Shown in pieces: positions 22,425 through 33,990 of a DNA stretch of 64,000 bases. Each line of letters starts with the position of its first letter. Positions within the stretch are counted from its first letter, which is position 1. The notes below the pieces were generated by a model. It was given only the letters and a program-made list of their open reading frames with translations. It ran no database searches and was not told the DNA's origin. The translations under genes and the position numbers were made by a program. This DNA is from Ctena decussata (taxonomy: Eukaryota > Mollusca > Bivalvia > Lucinida > Lucinidae), in contig OZ022505.1 of the NCBI GenBank assembly GCA_963989385.1, positions 60,143,737 to 60,207,736 on the forward strand, written 5' to 3'.

Positions 22425-25290
22425 TTTTTTTTTGTTGTCACATGTACATCTAAAGACAATGAAAAAGAAGCCTGCAAAATTTCAAAAAGCTGAATGCAAA
22501 ACTGTAGAGGAAGTTATGCACACTAGGTATATACTGTCAGTAGGTTTTCTGATGTGGCAAAAATACAAGAAATGGAAAAAAAAATACTTAAAACATATCT
22601 CCTTTGAAATCACGTGGCCGATTGGGCCCAGATTTCATCTGTAGCATCCTTTGGCTAAGGGATTGACTGTTTGTGTTCTAGCAGCTTAGAGTTTCCATTG
22701 ACTTTAAATGGTGAAATCTGAAAAAAATGGCATCAACTACTAAGCCATTGCAAGTCACATGCACATCTAAAGACAATGAAAAAGAAGCCTGCAAAATTTC
22801 AAATTGCTTTATGCAAAACTGTAGAGAAAGTTGTGCACACTAGGTATATACTGTCAATAGGTTTTCTGATATGGAAAAAATGCAAGAAATGGAAAAAATA
22901 CTTAAAACATATCTCCTTTGAAACCACGTTGCCGAGTGGGCCCAGAGTTCATAAAGTCAAAATAGTGGTAAAATATTAACCGACCACAACCCCTGAGACT
23001 CATGCACATCTACAGGCCATGAGGAAGACGCCTGCAAAGTTTCAGAATGATTCATGAAAAACTGTAGGAGGAGTTGCGCACACAAGGTATGTACGCAAAA
23101 GGTCTTCTGGTGCTGAAAAATGACAAGTTCGCAAAGCGAAAAAGTGGTTAAAAAATATTTGACGATAACCCCTTAAGCACATGCACATCTACAGAACATA
23201 AACAATTAAGATGCCTGCAAAGTTTTAGAATGATTCATGAAAAACTCTAGGAGGAGTTGCGCACACAGGGTATGTACTCTAAAGGTCGTCTGATGCTGAA
23301 AAATGACTAAGTTCGCAAAGCCAAACAAAACAGCCTCATGGCCGGAATCGCTCATCTGAGTATGGTGGTCATGTAAGTCATATGACCTAGACCGTTTGAA
23401 TAAATTTTCGTTCCCTCAGCCCCTGGAGGCTGTGTATGAAATTTGGTTACAATTAGCCCAGTAGCTTTTGATGAGATGTCATAAATTGTCAAAATATGAG
23501 AGATATGAGTCAGAGGTCAAAGAATGACCTTGACCTCTTGTACCCGCAAATCTTCCATGTACTAACCAAGACGACTGTATATACCAATTTGTAGGCCAAA
23601 ATCTACTAAACTCGCCATGAAATCTTATGTTCTAGCATTTTTCCCATACTTGACTTTGGCTTCAAAAGGTCAAGGTCAGCCCAAGGTCATCATGTGAATA
23701 ATCTTGATAGTTCTCAAATACATGATGTTATATACCAAGTTTAAAGGCCATCGATCATTTGGTTCTTGAGAAGAAGATTGGTGACGGTTTTAGCCATATA
23801 TGGGCATGGCGGTCATGTGATTAGGACCGTTTGAACAAATTTTCGTTCCCTTGCCCCCCAGACGCTCTACATGAAATTTGGTTAAAATAGGCCAAGTGGC
23901 TTTTGAGGAGATGTGAGAAATTGTCAAAATATGAGAGACCAGGGTCAAAGGTTAAAGAATGACTTTGACCTCTTCTATGCATAAATTTTCAAGTGCTCAT
24001 TAAGATGACTATATATACTAATTTTCAGGTCAAAATCTTCAACATTTTCCAAGAAATCTTATGTTCTAGCATTTTCCATATAAAAGCTACAGAAAGCAAA
24101 TTTGACCTTACCGTAAAAAAGGTCAAGGTCAACCCAAGGTCATAATTTGAACAATCTTAGTAGTACTCGCGTACCCGATGCTACATACCGAGTTTCAAGG
24201 CCATCGGCCTATTGGTTCTGGAAAAGAAGATTTTTCTAGGTTTTTAGCATATTTGGGCGTGGCGGCGATGTTGGTCAAGTGACCTGGACCGTTTGTACAA
24301 TTTTTCGTTCCGAAGACCCCTGGAGGCTATATATGAAATTTGGTCACAATTGGCCCGGTGGTTTCAGAGGAGAAGTCCTTTAAAATTGTGGACTGACAGA
24401 CGGACAACGGAGCCTTATCGTCCTATAAACTTCCTGGAGCCGCTGGCTCAGGTGAGCTAAAAAGTGGTAAAAAATTATTTGACAATAACCCCTTTGGCAT
24501 ATGCACATTTATAGCCGTGAAAAAGAAGCATGCAAAGTTTCAGAATGATTCATGAAAAACTGTAGGAAGAGTTGCGCACACAAGGTACCTATTGTTAAGG
24601 GGGAAGGGGAGGGGACAGAACCACGGAGGCCGGAACCATGGAAATCCGACTACCATATCCCCTCGCTTTTCTTCGAAAAGGTGGGGACAATAAAAATGAA
24701 CAGTGGGTATAAAATCATATGGCTGATAGAAGACTACTCTAGGAAACATTTCCATACAGTCTCAGCCCCACAGAGCTTATAGGTTCTGTGAAAATGATTT
24801 TTAAGTATATATCTTTTTTCATTTTCTTTTCACTTTAGTTTTCATGACTACCAATATAACTGAGCAGTGGGCCAAAAAGCATATGGCTGATATAAGACTA
24901 CACAAAAAACTTTTCTATAGAAGTTTTGTCAAAATATCTGCAATGGCTTAGCAGTTGGTGCCATTTTTTTCAGTTGTCACCATTAAAAGTCAATGGAAAC
25001 TCTAAGCTGCTAGAACACAAACAGTCAGTCCCCTAGCCCAAGGATGCTACAGATAAAATCTTGGCCCAATCGGCAATCGGCCAAGTGGTTTCAAAGGAGA
25101 TATGGATAAGTATTTTTACATCCCTTGCTTTTTTCCCACATCTCAAAACCTATTGGCAGTATATACTTTGTGTGCACAACTTCCTCTACAGTACTGTATT
25201 AAGCATTTTGAAATTTTGCAGGTTTCTTTTTATTGCCTTCAGAAATGCATGTGACTTTAAGCTTCCAGTCTGATATTTTTTGTCGCTTTT
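22425..25290. repeat. Repeat family B with inverted halves
   Basis: The phrase ATGCACATCTAAAGACAATG, followed by AAGCCTGCAAA, begins units at about 22446, 22760, 23000 and 23180, and again near 24500. Text of the left part (GATTGGGCCCAGATTTCATC, CTAAGGGATTGACTG, TTAGAGTTTCCATTGAC) returns as reverse complement near 24960-25090, and the unit start again inverted at about 25185-25260. The region is a partly inverted, partly tandem repeat, interrupted by element A4. Short frames in it are not genes. Confidence 0.6.
23328..24460 (-). mobile_element. Hairpin-ended tandem-unit element A4 (minus orientation)
   Basis: Reads as family A on the minus strand: its left end on that strand is at about 24430-24460 (plus-strand GGAGCCGCTGGCTCAGGTGAGCTAA), preceded on the plus strand by a GACGGACAACGG box. 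Its other end lies at 23331-23360 with the GCC-tcat-GGC hairpin. Two internal units. B-family text (AAAGTGGT, GACGATAACCCC) resumes on its right, so it inserted into B. It is inverted relative to A3, about 0.9 kb away. Confidence 0.75.
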
Positions 25291-27312
25291 TAGCTCACCT
25301 AAGCCAAAAGCTCAAAGGTGAGCTTATAGTATAGGCAGGCCTCCGTCGTCCGTCGTCGTCCACACTCTTTAAACATCTTCTTCTCAGTAACCACTGGGCC
25401 GATTGAAACCAAATTTCATTTGGAGCTTAACCATGTTAACCGGATGGGAAAACAAAAGTTTATATAATTGGTCCAGGTCATATGACCAAGATGGCCGCCA
25501 TGCCCATATAAGGTAAAAATCTTAAAATATCTTCTCCAGAACCACAGGGCCGATTGCCTTGAAACTTGTTATGTAGCATTTGGGACTATAGTGCTAAAAC
25601 GTTTATATAACTGATGACTCTGGCTTGACCTTGGCCTAATTTATGGCAAGGTCAAATTTGGTCCCCTAGGCTTTTGAATGGGAAAAGCTGAAAATGCGCA
25701 TTTTTCTGATGCTTGTGCTTTGTGATATAGAAATGCAGTCAATTTCAATCCCTCTGAATTCTAGAGGTCAAGCTCATTGAATGACCTTGAACTAAGGTCA
25801 ATGGTTTGTCATTTGTCAACATGTTCTAAGGACTTCTCTGAAGAAACTACATGGCCAATTTCAATCGAATTTCATATGCGGTCTTCAGGCAAAGTGTGAA
25901 AGATGGATTGAAAATTTGGTCCAGGTCACCTGACCTAGATAGCCACCCTGCCCATATATGGTAAAAACCTCAAAAAATCTTCTCCTCCAGAATCACTGTG
26001 TCGATTGCCTTGAAACTTGGTATGTAGCATTTGGGACTATAGTGCTACAGAATTTATATAAATGATGACTCTGGCTTGACCTTGACCTATATTATGGCAA
26101 TGTCAAATTCGATCCCCTAGGCTTTTGAATGGGAAATGCTGAAAATGCGCATTTTTCTGTTGCCGTTGTGCTTTGTGATATGGAAATGCAGTCATTGTCA
26201 ATCCCTCTGAGTTTTAGAGGTCAAGGTCATTGAATGACCTTGGCCCAAGGTCAATGGTCTGTCATTTGTCAACTTTTTCAAAGGACTTATGTGAAGAAAC
26301 TACTGGGCCAATTTCAGTCAAATTTTATATGCAGCCTTCAGGCAAAGTGTGAAAGAAAGATTGAAGATTTGGTCCAGGTCACATGACCAAGATGGTGGCC
26401 ATGCCCATCTTTGGTAAAAACCTTAAAAATCTTCTCCAGAACCTCTGGGTCGATTGCTTGAGACTTGATATGTAGCATTTGGAACTATAGTACTACAAAA
26501 TTTATATAAATGGATACCTTTGGTTGACCTTGACCTATTTCATCGCAAGGTAACATTTGGTCCCTTAGGCTTTTGAATGGGAAAAAGCTGAAAAAGGGCA
26601 TTCTGCTGTAGCTTTTGTACTCTATGATAAAGAAATGCATTCCAGTCCAACCCCAATGAAACCTAGAGGTCAAGGTCATTTAGTGACCTTTGTCAAAGGT
26701 CATTCATCCGTTAACTGTCAACATTTTCAAAGGACTCCTCCTCTGAAAGTACTGAGCCAATTTCATACGCAGCCTTCAGGCAATGTGGGAAATAAAGTTT
26801 ATATATTTGGTCTTGGTCACGTCACCAAAATAGCTGCCATACCCATATATGATAAAAACATTTAAAAAAAAGTCTACTTTAGAACCACTGGGCTGATGGT
26901 CTTGAAAATTAGTATGTAGCTTCCGGGGCTCTAGTAGCACAAATATTACATGAATGATGACCTGCAGTTGACCTTGACCTGTTGGATGGCAAGGTCCAAT
27001 TTTGTCCTTTAGGCTTTTCAATGGGAAAAGCTGAAAAGTGCATTTTCCTGTTCCTGTTGTGCTTTGTGATAAGGAAACGTAGTCCATTTCAGCCCCTATG
27101 AGTTTTAGAAGTCAATGTCATCAGTGTCCTTGGCCAAAGGTCATTCGTCCATCTTCTATCAACATAACTTGAGAAAAGGGATCAGTATATGGGCATTTGT
27201 GCGTTCTGATGACAGTCTCAGTACTCACAGAATCTGTGCCCCCTTGTAAATAAAACTTTTACAGTAAAGGCCAGTTCTCAGGTGAGCGCAACAGGACCAT
27301 TGGTCCTCTGGT
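25291..27312 (+). mobile_element. Hairpin-ended tandem-unit element A5
   Basis: Left end TAGCTCACCTAAGCC-aaa-AGCTCAAAGGTGAGC, then CGTCGTCCGTCGTCGTC. Four diverged ~460 bp units: GCTTTTGAATGGGAAA recurs near 25670, 26121, 26570 and (as TTTCAATGGG) 27013. GATGGCCGCCATGCCC and AACTTGTTATGTAGCATT are present. The right end is CAGGTGAGCGCAAC with hairpin AGGACC-att-GGTCCT and CTGGTT. No gene. Confidence 0.75.
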
Positions 27313-27480
27313 TTATGTTTCGAACTTCGGCCCAAATACTAACAAAATGTATAGACTGTGGATACCTTGTGCGTGCAGCTCCTCGTGGGATTTTGAACCA
27401 ATCATTTTGAAACTGTGCATGTGTTTTTAAAATGGTCTGAGAGCTTGCATGTGGTTTTTGTGGAATCTCCAGATAATTTT
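27313..27480. other. Short spacer between two elements
   Basis: About 170 bp of unassigned sequence. It resembles the family-B unit distantly (AGACTGTGGATACCTTGTGCG) and may be a B remnant. Confidence 0.35.
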
Positions 27481-27599
27481 TATGTCCCCCCACCAAAGGT
27501 GAGGGGGGACATATTGTTTTCAGTGCGGATCCCGTCGGCGTCTGCATCGGCGTCGGCGTCGGCGTGACAGAATCTTGTATGCGCGATATCTCTTGAACC

Positions 27600-28800
27600 A
27601 ATGGAGGGAATTTCACCAAACTTGCATGGATATATTATTGGGACAAGCTTATGAGCTGATTAGATTTTGGTGACCTTGACCTCATTTTCAAGGTCACAGG
27701 AGGACTTAGATGACAATTTCTTGTATGCGCGATATCTCTTGAACCTATGGATGGAATTTCACCAAACTTGCATGGATACATCATTGGGACAAGTGTAAGA
27801 GCTGATTAGATTTAGGTGACCTTGACCTTATTTTCAAGGTCACAGGATAACTTAGATGACAATTTCTTGTACCCAATTTCTTGTATGTGCGATATCTCGT
27901 GAACCAATGTATGGAATTTCACCAAACATCCATGGAAATATCATTGGGACAAATGTAAGAGCTGATCAGATTTTGGTGACCTTGACCTCATTTTCAAGGT
28001 CACAGGAGGGCTTAAATGACAATTTTTTGTACCCACTACATCTCCTGAACCAACGGATGGAATTTCACAAAACTTGCATGGATACATTATTCGGACAAGT
28101 TTTTGAGCTGATTAGATTTTGGTGACCTTGACACCATTTTCAAGGTCACTGGAGGACTTGGATGACAATTTCTTGTACCCACTATATCTCCTGAACCAAT
28201 GGATGGAATTTCACCAAACTTTCCTGGATACATGATTGGGACAAGTTTATGAGCTGTTTAGATTTTGCTGACCTTGACCTTATTTTCAAGGTCACTGGAG
28301 GACTAACATGGCAATTTCTTGTACCCACAATATCTCCTGAACCAATAGATGGAATTTTGCCAAATTTTCCTGGATACATGATTTGGCCAAGTTTAAGAGC
28401 TGAACAAAATTTTGGTGACCTTGACCTCATTTTCAAGGTCACAGGAGGATTTAGATATGTGAGAATTTCACTAAAATTAATGTATCTCTTTAAGCTTTGG
28501 CTTTATTTCCACTTTACTTTCATAGATATACCTATGGGACAGTCTCAAGAGTGTAGTGTGTTTTGATGACCTTGACCCCATTTTCAAGGTCAAAAGCTAT
28601 CTTACAAATGCGTATTTTTCTCTCTTAAAAATGAGATATCTTGAACCAGTGGATGGATATTCATCAGACTTGCATGAATGTATCATTGTGACAGGTTTAA
28701 GACATGTTTAGTAGTTGGTGACCTTGACCCATTTTTGAAGGACATAGTCTTCTATGTAGGATATCTTTAGAACCAGCGGATGGATTTTGTCCAAACTTGC
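27600..28800 (+). repeat. Tandem ~146 bp array with palindromic TGACCTTGA...TCAAGGTCA core
   Basis: TGACCTTGACC (one copy TGACCTTGACACC) begins at 27671, 27817, 27977, 28123, 28269, 28416, 28567 and 28719. Most intervals are 146-152 bp; one is 160, due to a short duplication near 27863. In most units TGACCTTGACCTCATTTTC is followed at once by AAGGTCAC, giving an inverted pair of TCAAGGTCA sites. Further shared phrases are GATATCTC, GAACCAATGGATGGA and CCAAACTTGCATGGAT. Confidence 0.9.
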
Positions 28801-29022
28801 ATAGATATTTTATTTTATACAGGCTTTTTATTCATTAGAAGGGATGGAAAATGGGCTGGTGGGGGACATCAGTTTTTCTCTGAAAAGCATTTCTAGTTTT
28901 TTAATAGATTTCGAACTTAGCCGTATTTCTAGTTCAAATCTACAATGGGTGCTACATGTGTGTATGTCCTCATATTGTCTTAGACATTGTACATTTTGGG
29001 ATGGTGCATCCTCCCTTCTTTT

Positions 29023-31394
29023 TAGCTCACCTGTCAAGGTGAGCTTATAGTATAGATTTGGTCCGTCGTCCGTCGTCGTCGGCGTCGGCGTTCACACTTT
29101 TAAACATCTTCTTCTCAGAAACCACTGGGTGGATTGAAGCCAAATTTCATATGGAGCCTTAACAAAAGGGGAACGAAAGTTTATATATTTCGTCCAGGTC
29201 ACATGACCAAGATGTCCGCCACGCCCATATATGGTAAAACCCCTTCAAAAATCTTCTTCTCCAGAACCAAAAGGCCTAGAGCCTTGAAACTTGGTATGTA
29301 GCATCGGGCATGCGGGCCCATCATAATTTATATAAATCATGACCTTGTGATGACCTTGACCTAATTTATGACATGGTCAACTTTGGTACGTTAGGCTTTT
29401 ATATTTGAAAACGCTTAAACGGTGGATTTCTCAGAAACTATTTAAGTCTGAGGTACAATTCCTGGTATACATGGTCGACTAAATGACCAGATGAAGATAT
29501 TATGTCACTAAAGGTCAAGGTCATTCCGTCGGACCATCCGTCGTCAAGATTTTCAAACATCTTCTCCTTTGAAACCACTGGGCCGATTTAAGCCAAATTT
29601 CATATGGAGTCTCAGTGGGATGGGAGAACGAAAGTTTATACCCGGGGTCTGGGTCACATGACCAAGATGGCCGCCATGCCCATATATGGTAAAAACCCTT
29701 CAAAAATCTTCTTCTCCAGAACCAAAAGGCCTATGACCTTGAAACTTGGTGTGTAGCATCGGGCATGCGGGTCCATCAAAGATTATACAAATCATGACCT
29801 TGTGTTGACCTTGACCTAATTTACGGCATGGTCAACTTTGTTACGTTAGGCTTTTATATGGGAAAACGCTTAAACAGTGGATTTCTCAGAAACTATTTAA
29901 GTCTAAGGTACAATACTTGGTATACATGGTCGACTAAATGACCAGATGAAGATATTATGTCACTAAAGGTCAAGGTCATTCCGTGGGACCATCCGTCGTC
30001 AAGATTTTCAAACATCTTCTCCTCTGAAACCACTAGGCCGATTGAAGCCAAATTTCATATGGAGTCTCAGTGGGATGGGAGAACGAAAGTTTATACCCGG
30101 GGTCTGGGTCACATGACCAAGATGGCCGCCATGCCCATACAATTATGGTAAAAACCCTTCAAAAATCTTCTTCTCCAGAACCAAAAGGCCTTTGACCTTG
30201 AAACGTGGTATGTAGCATTGGACATGCGGGCCCATCTTTATTTATACAAATCATGACCTTGCATTGACCTTGACCTAATTTACGACATGGTCAACTTTGG
30301 TACGTTAGGCTTTTATATGGGAAAACGCTTAAACAGTGGATTTCTCAGAAACTATTTAAGTCTAAGGTACAATACGTGGTATATATGGTCAACTAAATGA
30401 CCAGATGAAGATATTATGTCACTAAAGGTCAAGGTCATTCCGTCAGACCGTCCGTCGTCAAGATTTTCAAACATCCTTTCCTCTGAAACCACTAGGCCGA
30501 TTTAAGCCAAATTTCATATGGAGTCTCAGTGGAATAGGGGAACGAAATGTTATGCCCGGGGTCTGGGTCACATGACCAAGATGGCCGCCATGCCCATATA
30601 TGGTAAAAACCCTTCAAAAAATTTCTTCTCCAAAACCAAAAGGCCTATGACCTTGAAACTTGGTATGTGCCATTGGGCATGCGGGCCCATCTTATTTTAT
30701 ACAAATCATGACCTAGCATTGACCTTGACCTAATTTACGACATGGTCAACTTTGGTACATTAGGCTTGTATATGGGAAAATGCTTAAACAGTGGATTTCT
30801 CAGAAACTATTTAAGTATTAGGTACAATACTTGGTATACATGGTCAACTAAATGACCAGATGAAGATATTATGTCACTAAAGGTCAAGGTCATTCCGTGG
30901 GACCATCCGTTGTCAAGATTTTCAAACATCTTCTCCTCTGAAACCACTGGGCCGATTGAAGCCAAATTTCATATTGAGTCTCAGTGGGATGGGGGAACGA
31001 AAGTTTATACCCGGGGTCTGGGTCACATGACCAAGATGGCCACCATGCCCATATATGGATCTAGTTATCTTTGCTAAAGGTCGTTTGTCTGTAATGTGTC
31101 AACATTTTTAAAGGGCTTCTCCTCTGAAACTACTGGGCAGATTTCAATTTAATTTCAGATGCAGCCTTCAGGCAAAGCGGGAAACAAAGTTTATATATTC
31201 GGTCCCCTCACATGACCTAGATGGCCACCATGCCCATATAATGGCAAAAACCTTGAAAAATCTTCTTCTCCAGAACCACTGGGACAATTGCCTTGAAACT
31301 TGGTATCTAGCAACTGGGACTGTAGTACTACCAATTTTATATAAATTGAGCATATACTGACAGGTGAGCGATCGTTGCCCATGGGCGACTTGTT
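29023..31394 (+). mobile_element. Hairpin-ended tandem-unit element A6 with four near-identical 456 bp units
   Basis: Left end TAGCTCACCTGTCAAGGTGAGC, then CGTCGTCCGTCGTCGTCGGC. The phrase CGTCAAGATTTTCAAACATC recurs at about 29541, 29996, 30455 and 30910 (455-459 bp spacing), and the units are visibly almost identical, suggesting recent amplification. The right end is CAGGTGAGCGATC with hairpin GTTGCCC-at-GGGCGAC and TTGTT. It lies inside element P. No protein. Confidence 0.8.
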
Positions 31395-31413
31395 ACCAAA
31401 GTCGGGGGACATA

Positions 31414-31657
31414 AAATAAAGCAAAAATTCCTTTGAATGTTATCCTATGTTGCCACGGCATTCAAAATAAGGAAAAAAGTTAAACATTTTGTTATCAAAC
31501 TGTCTGACTAATATTTTGTATAATTTTGAGCCTATACAAATGTGATGGCAATTTTGAGCTAGAGATTTGGAATCAGTTGTTCAAAGCATCGTTAGCCTAA
31601 CGAGCTAGTTTAGAGGTCAACTCGTTAAATGTTTTACGACTTAATTACCATATACAC
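31414..31657. other. Spacer before the zinc-finger duplication
   Basis: About 240 bp without recognisable gene or repeat. Confidence 0.4.
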
Positions 31658-31927
31658 TGATATTTCTTGTTGAAAAAAAATGTGAGAAACTTTTGCAGTA
31701 CAAGAGCGTCTCGCATTTTTTTCAACAAAACTATTGGTGTATTTGAGATTTTAACGTTTAAAATTTAAACGAAACGTTAACTTATGACGTCGTAAATTTT
31801 GAACAACCGGACACTGGTGACCTTTGTGGCCCGTGGGCCTCCTCATTTGTATTTTTTTTATTTTCCTCATTTGATGTTTAGGGCAGGTTTTTTTTTTTTC
31901 AAACTATTATGTCGGTTCCTGATTATC

Positions 31928-32165
31928 TCAGCCGCGACACGAGAGAACCAACAAAGTTGTTGTGCGCCCAGCGCAGACTCAGACCAGCCTGGGCATCCGC
32001 CCAGTCTGATCAGAGTCTTCGCTGTCCGCATTGATGTAGCTTAGACCCTTAGCGACCCTTTAAGCGCTAAGCGAAGAGTCGGATCAGACTGGGCGGATGC
32101 ACAGGCTGATCTGAGTCTGCGCTTGGCGCACAACCACTTTGTTGGTTTTCTCGTGTCGCGGCTCA
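31928..32165. mobile_element. Palindromic MITE, family M1, copy 4
   Basis: TCAGCCGCGACACGAG to CTCGTGTCGCGGCTCA. The other arm of the duplication shows the unoccupied sequence (TTGATTATTTCC near 55235), so this copy inserted after the duplication or was lost from the other arm. Confidence 0.85.
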
Positions 32166-32225
32166 TTTCCTTTTCTTCCACTTTGACCAGTTCTACTTGT
32201 CTAATATGCATTTTGTTGTTTTCAG

Positions 32226-32532
32226 GGATTCGCAGAGGCAGTTTAACGTCCGACAGTTACACGTACGAAACAAGTGTTGAAAATACACCTCAGACTTGTG
32301 ATACTTATTTGTGAAAAAAAAAACATGTTTGTGGTGTTTACGGCGTACATTTGAGCGGGCAGGAATCGTGAAAAAAATACATGCTTAATCATCAGGAAAA
32401 TAAGCCCCATACTTTTAATGTCTTTTTTAAAAAGTTAACAAGAAATCACAGTCATGCTTTTTCATACTGGAGATTAATCATGTGATTGTGATGTCTCCGA
32501 TCAATAGTCGCACAGGGGAATTGAGTTAAGAA
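32226..32532 (+). other. 5' exon of polyZF locus 2 and decayed leading fingers
   Basis: Acceptor TTGTTTTCAG, then GGATTCGCAGAGGCAG, homologous to the exon starts at 4604 and (minus) 55174. Downstream, decayed finger text in mixed frames: CGTGAAAAAAATACATGC and TTTTCATACTGGAGATTAATC. The first intact ATG in frame with the fingers is 32533. The conserved acceptor suggests that transcripts splice into this segment from an unseen upstream exon. Confidence 0.6.
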
Positions 32533-33990
32533 ATGTTTACTCATACTTGGAATAACCCGTATGCTTGTGATGCCTATGAAAAACAGTGTACACGGGAAAA
32601 AGATTTGAAAAGACACAAGCAAATTCATTCTGGAGAGAAACTACATGCTTGTGATTTGTGTGGTAAACAGTTTACAAGGTCAGATACCCTGAAAAACCAC
32701 ATGCTTATTCATTCTGGAGACAGGCCATATGCTTGTGATATCTGTAAGAAACAGTTTACACGGGCAAGTCTGGTGAAGAGACACAAGCTTATTCACACTG
32801 GAGAGAAACCGCATGCTTGTGATGTCTGTGGTAAACAGTTTGCACACAAAAATACTCTCAAAGTTCACATGCTTATTCATTCTGGAGAGAAACTACATGC
32901 TTGTGATTTGTGTGGTAAACAGTTTACAAGGTCAGATACCCTGAAAGAACACATGCTTATTCATTCTGGAGATAGGCCATATGCTTGTGATATCTGTGGA
33001 AAACAGTTTAAAGTGGCAAAAGACTTGAGGAGACACAAGCTTATTCATACTGGAGAGAAACCGCATGCTTGTGATGTCTGTGGTAAACAGTTTGCACGGA
33101 CATGGGACTTAAACAGGCACAAGCTTATTCACACTGGAGAGAAACCGCATGCTTGTGATGTCTGTAGTAAACAGTTTGCACAGAAATATAATCTAAAAGT
33201 TCACATGCTTATTCATTCTGGAGAGAAACTACATGCTTGTGATTTGTGTGGTAAACAGTTTTCAAGGACAGAAACCCTGAAAGAACACATGCTTATTCAT
33301 TCTGGAGATAGGCCATATGCTTGTGATATCTGTAAAAAACAGTTTAAGGTGGCAAAAGACTTGAAGAAACACAAGCTTATTCACACTGGAGAGAAACCGC
33401 ATGCTTGTTTTATCTGTGGTAAACAGTTTGCACGGACATGGTACTTGACCAAACACAAGCGTATTCACACTGGAGAAAAACTATACATGTATGCTTGTGA
33501 TGTCTGCGATAAACAATTTACAAGGACAGAAAACCTGAAGGCTCATATGCGTATTCATTCTGGAGATAAGCCACATGCTTGTGATGTCTGTGGTAAACAT
33601 TTTGCACAGAAAGATACCCTAAAAGATCACATGCCTATTCATTATGGAGATAAGTCATATGCTTGTGATATCTGTAAAAAACAGTTTAAAGTGGCAAAAT
33701 ACTTGAAGAAACACATGCTTACTCACACTGGAGAGAAACGCCATGCTTGTTTTGTCTGTGGTAAACAATTTACAAGGTCATGGAACTTAAACAAACACAA
33801 GCGTATTCACAGTGGAGAAAAACTATACATGTTTGCTTGTGATGTCTGTGGTAAACAATTTACAAGGACAGAAAACCTGAAGGCTCATATGCTTGTTCAT
33901 TCTGGAGATAAGCCACATGTTTGCGATATCTGTGAAAAACAGTTTACACGAGCTAGCACCTTGAAGAGACACAAGCGTATTCACATTTGA
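32533..33990 (+). CDS. Poly-C2H2 zinc-finger protein 2, first ORF (485 aa), ends at in-frame TGA
   Basis: ATG at 32533 followed by a degenerate finger (YACDAYEKQC lacks the second Cys) and 16 canonical C2H2 fingers of 28 residues. Linkers alternate HSGEKLHACDL, HSGDRPYACDI and HTGEKPHACDV; two linkers have an extra YM (GEKLYMYACDV, GEKLYMFACDV). Fingers follow a four-finger periodicity (for example KVAKDLRRH, KVAKDLKKH, KVAKYLKKH at every fourth position). No other domain is visible. The frame ends at TGA 33988-33990, which replaces the GGA of the linker (HI-stop instead of HTGEK), and the finger array continues in the same frame to 34524. Either a truncated but otherwise intact DNA-binding protein or the front part of a recently disabled longer gene. 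Confidence 0.8.
   Translation: MFTHTWNNPYACDAYEKQCTREKDLKRHKQIHSGEKLHACDLCGKQFTRSDTLKNHMLIHSGDRPYACDICKKQFTRASLVKRHKLIHTGEKPHACDVCGKQFAHKNTLKVHMLIHSGEKLHACDLCGKQFTRSDTLKEHMLIHSGDRPYACDICGKQFKVAKDLRRHKLIHTGEKPHACDVCGKQFARTWDLNRHKLIHTGEKPHACDVCSKQFAQKYNLKVHMLIHSGEKLHACDLCGKQFSRTETLKEHMLIHSGDRPYACDICKKQFKVAKDLKKHKLIHTGEKPHACFICGKQFARTWYLTKHKRIHTGEKLYMYACDVCDKQFTRTENLKAHMRIHSGDKPHACDVCGKHFAQKDTLKDHMPIHYGDKSYACDICKKQFKVAKYLKKHMLTHTGEKRHACFVCGKQFTRSWNLNKHKRIHSGEKLYMFACDVCGKQFTRTENLKAHMLVHSGDKPHVCDICEKQFTRASTLKRHKRIHI

Larger units (their letters stand above)
27481..31413 (+). mobile_element. Element P, hairpin-ended tandem array split by element A6
   Basis: Starts ATGTCCCCCCACC-aaa-GGTGAGGGGGGACAT, a strong hairpin, followed by a (GGCGTC)n box at about 27534-27564. 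The body is the ~146 bp array described separately. At about 29022 the sequence switches to element A6, and after it AGTCGGGGGACATAAAA at 31398-31414 restores the expected right terminus (inverted GGGGGACAT). P is therefore the older host. Confidence 0.65.

Noticed and set aside
26776..28566. Frames of 86-113 aa in elements A5 and P
   Set aside because: Tandem-unit artefacts in non-coding repeats.
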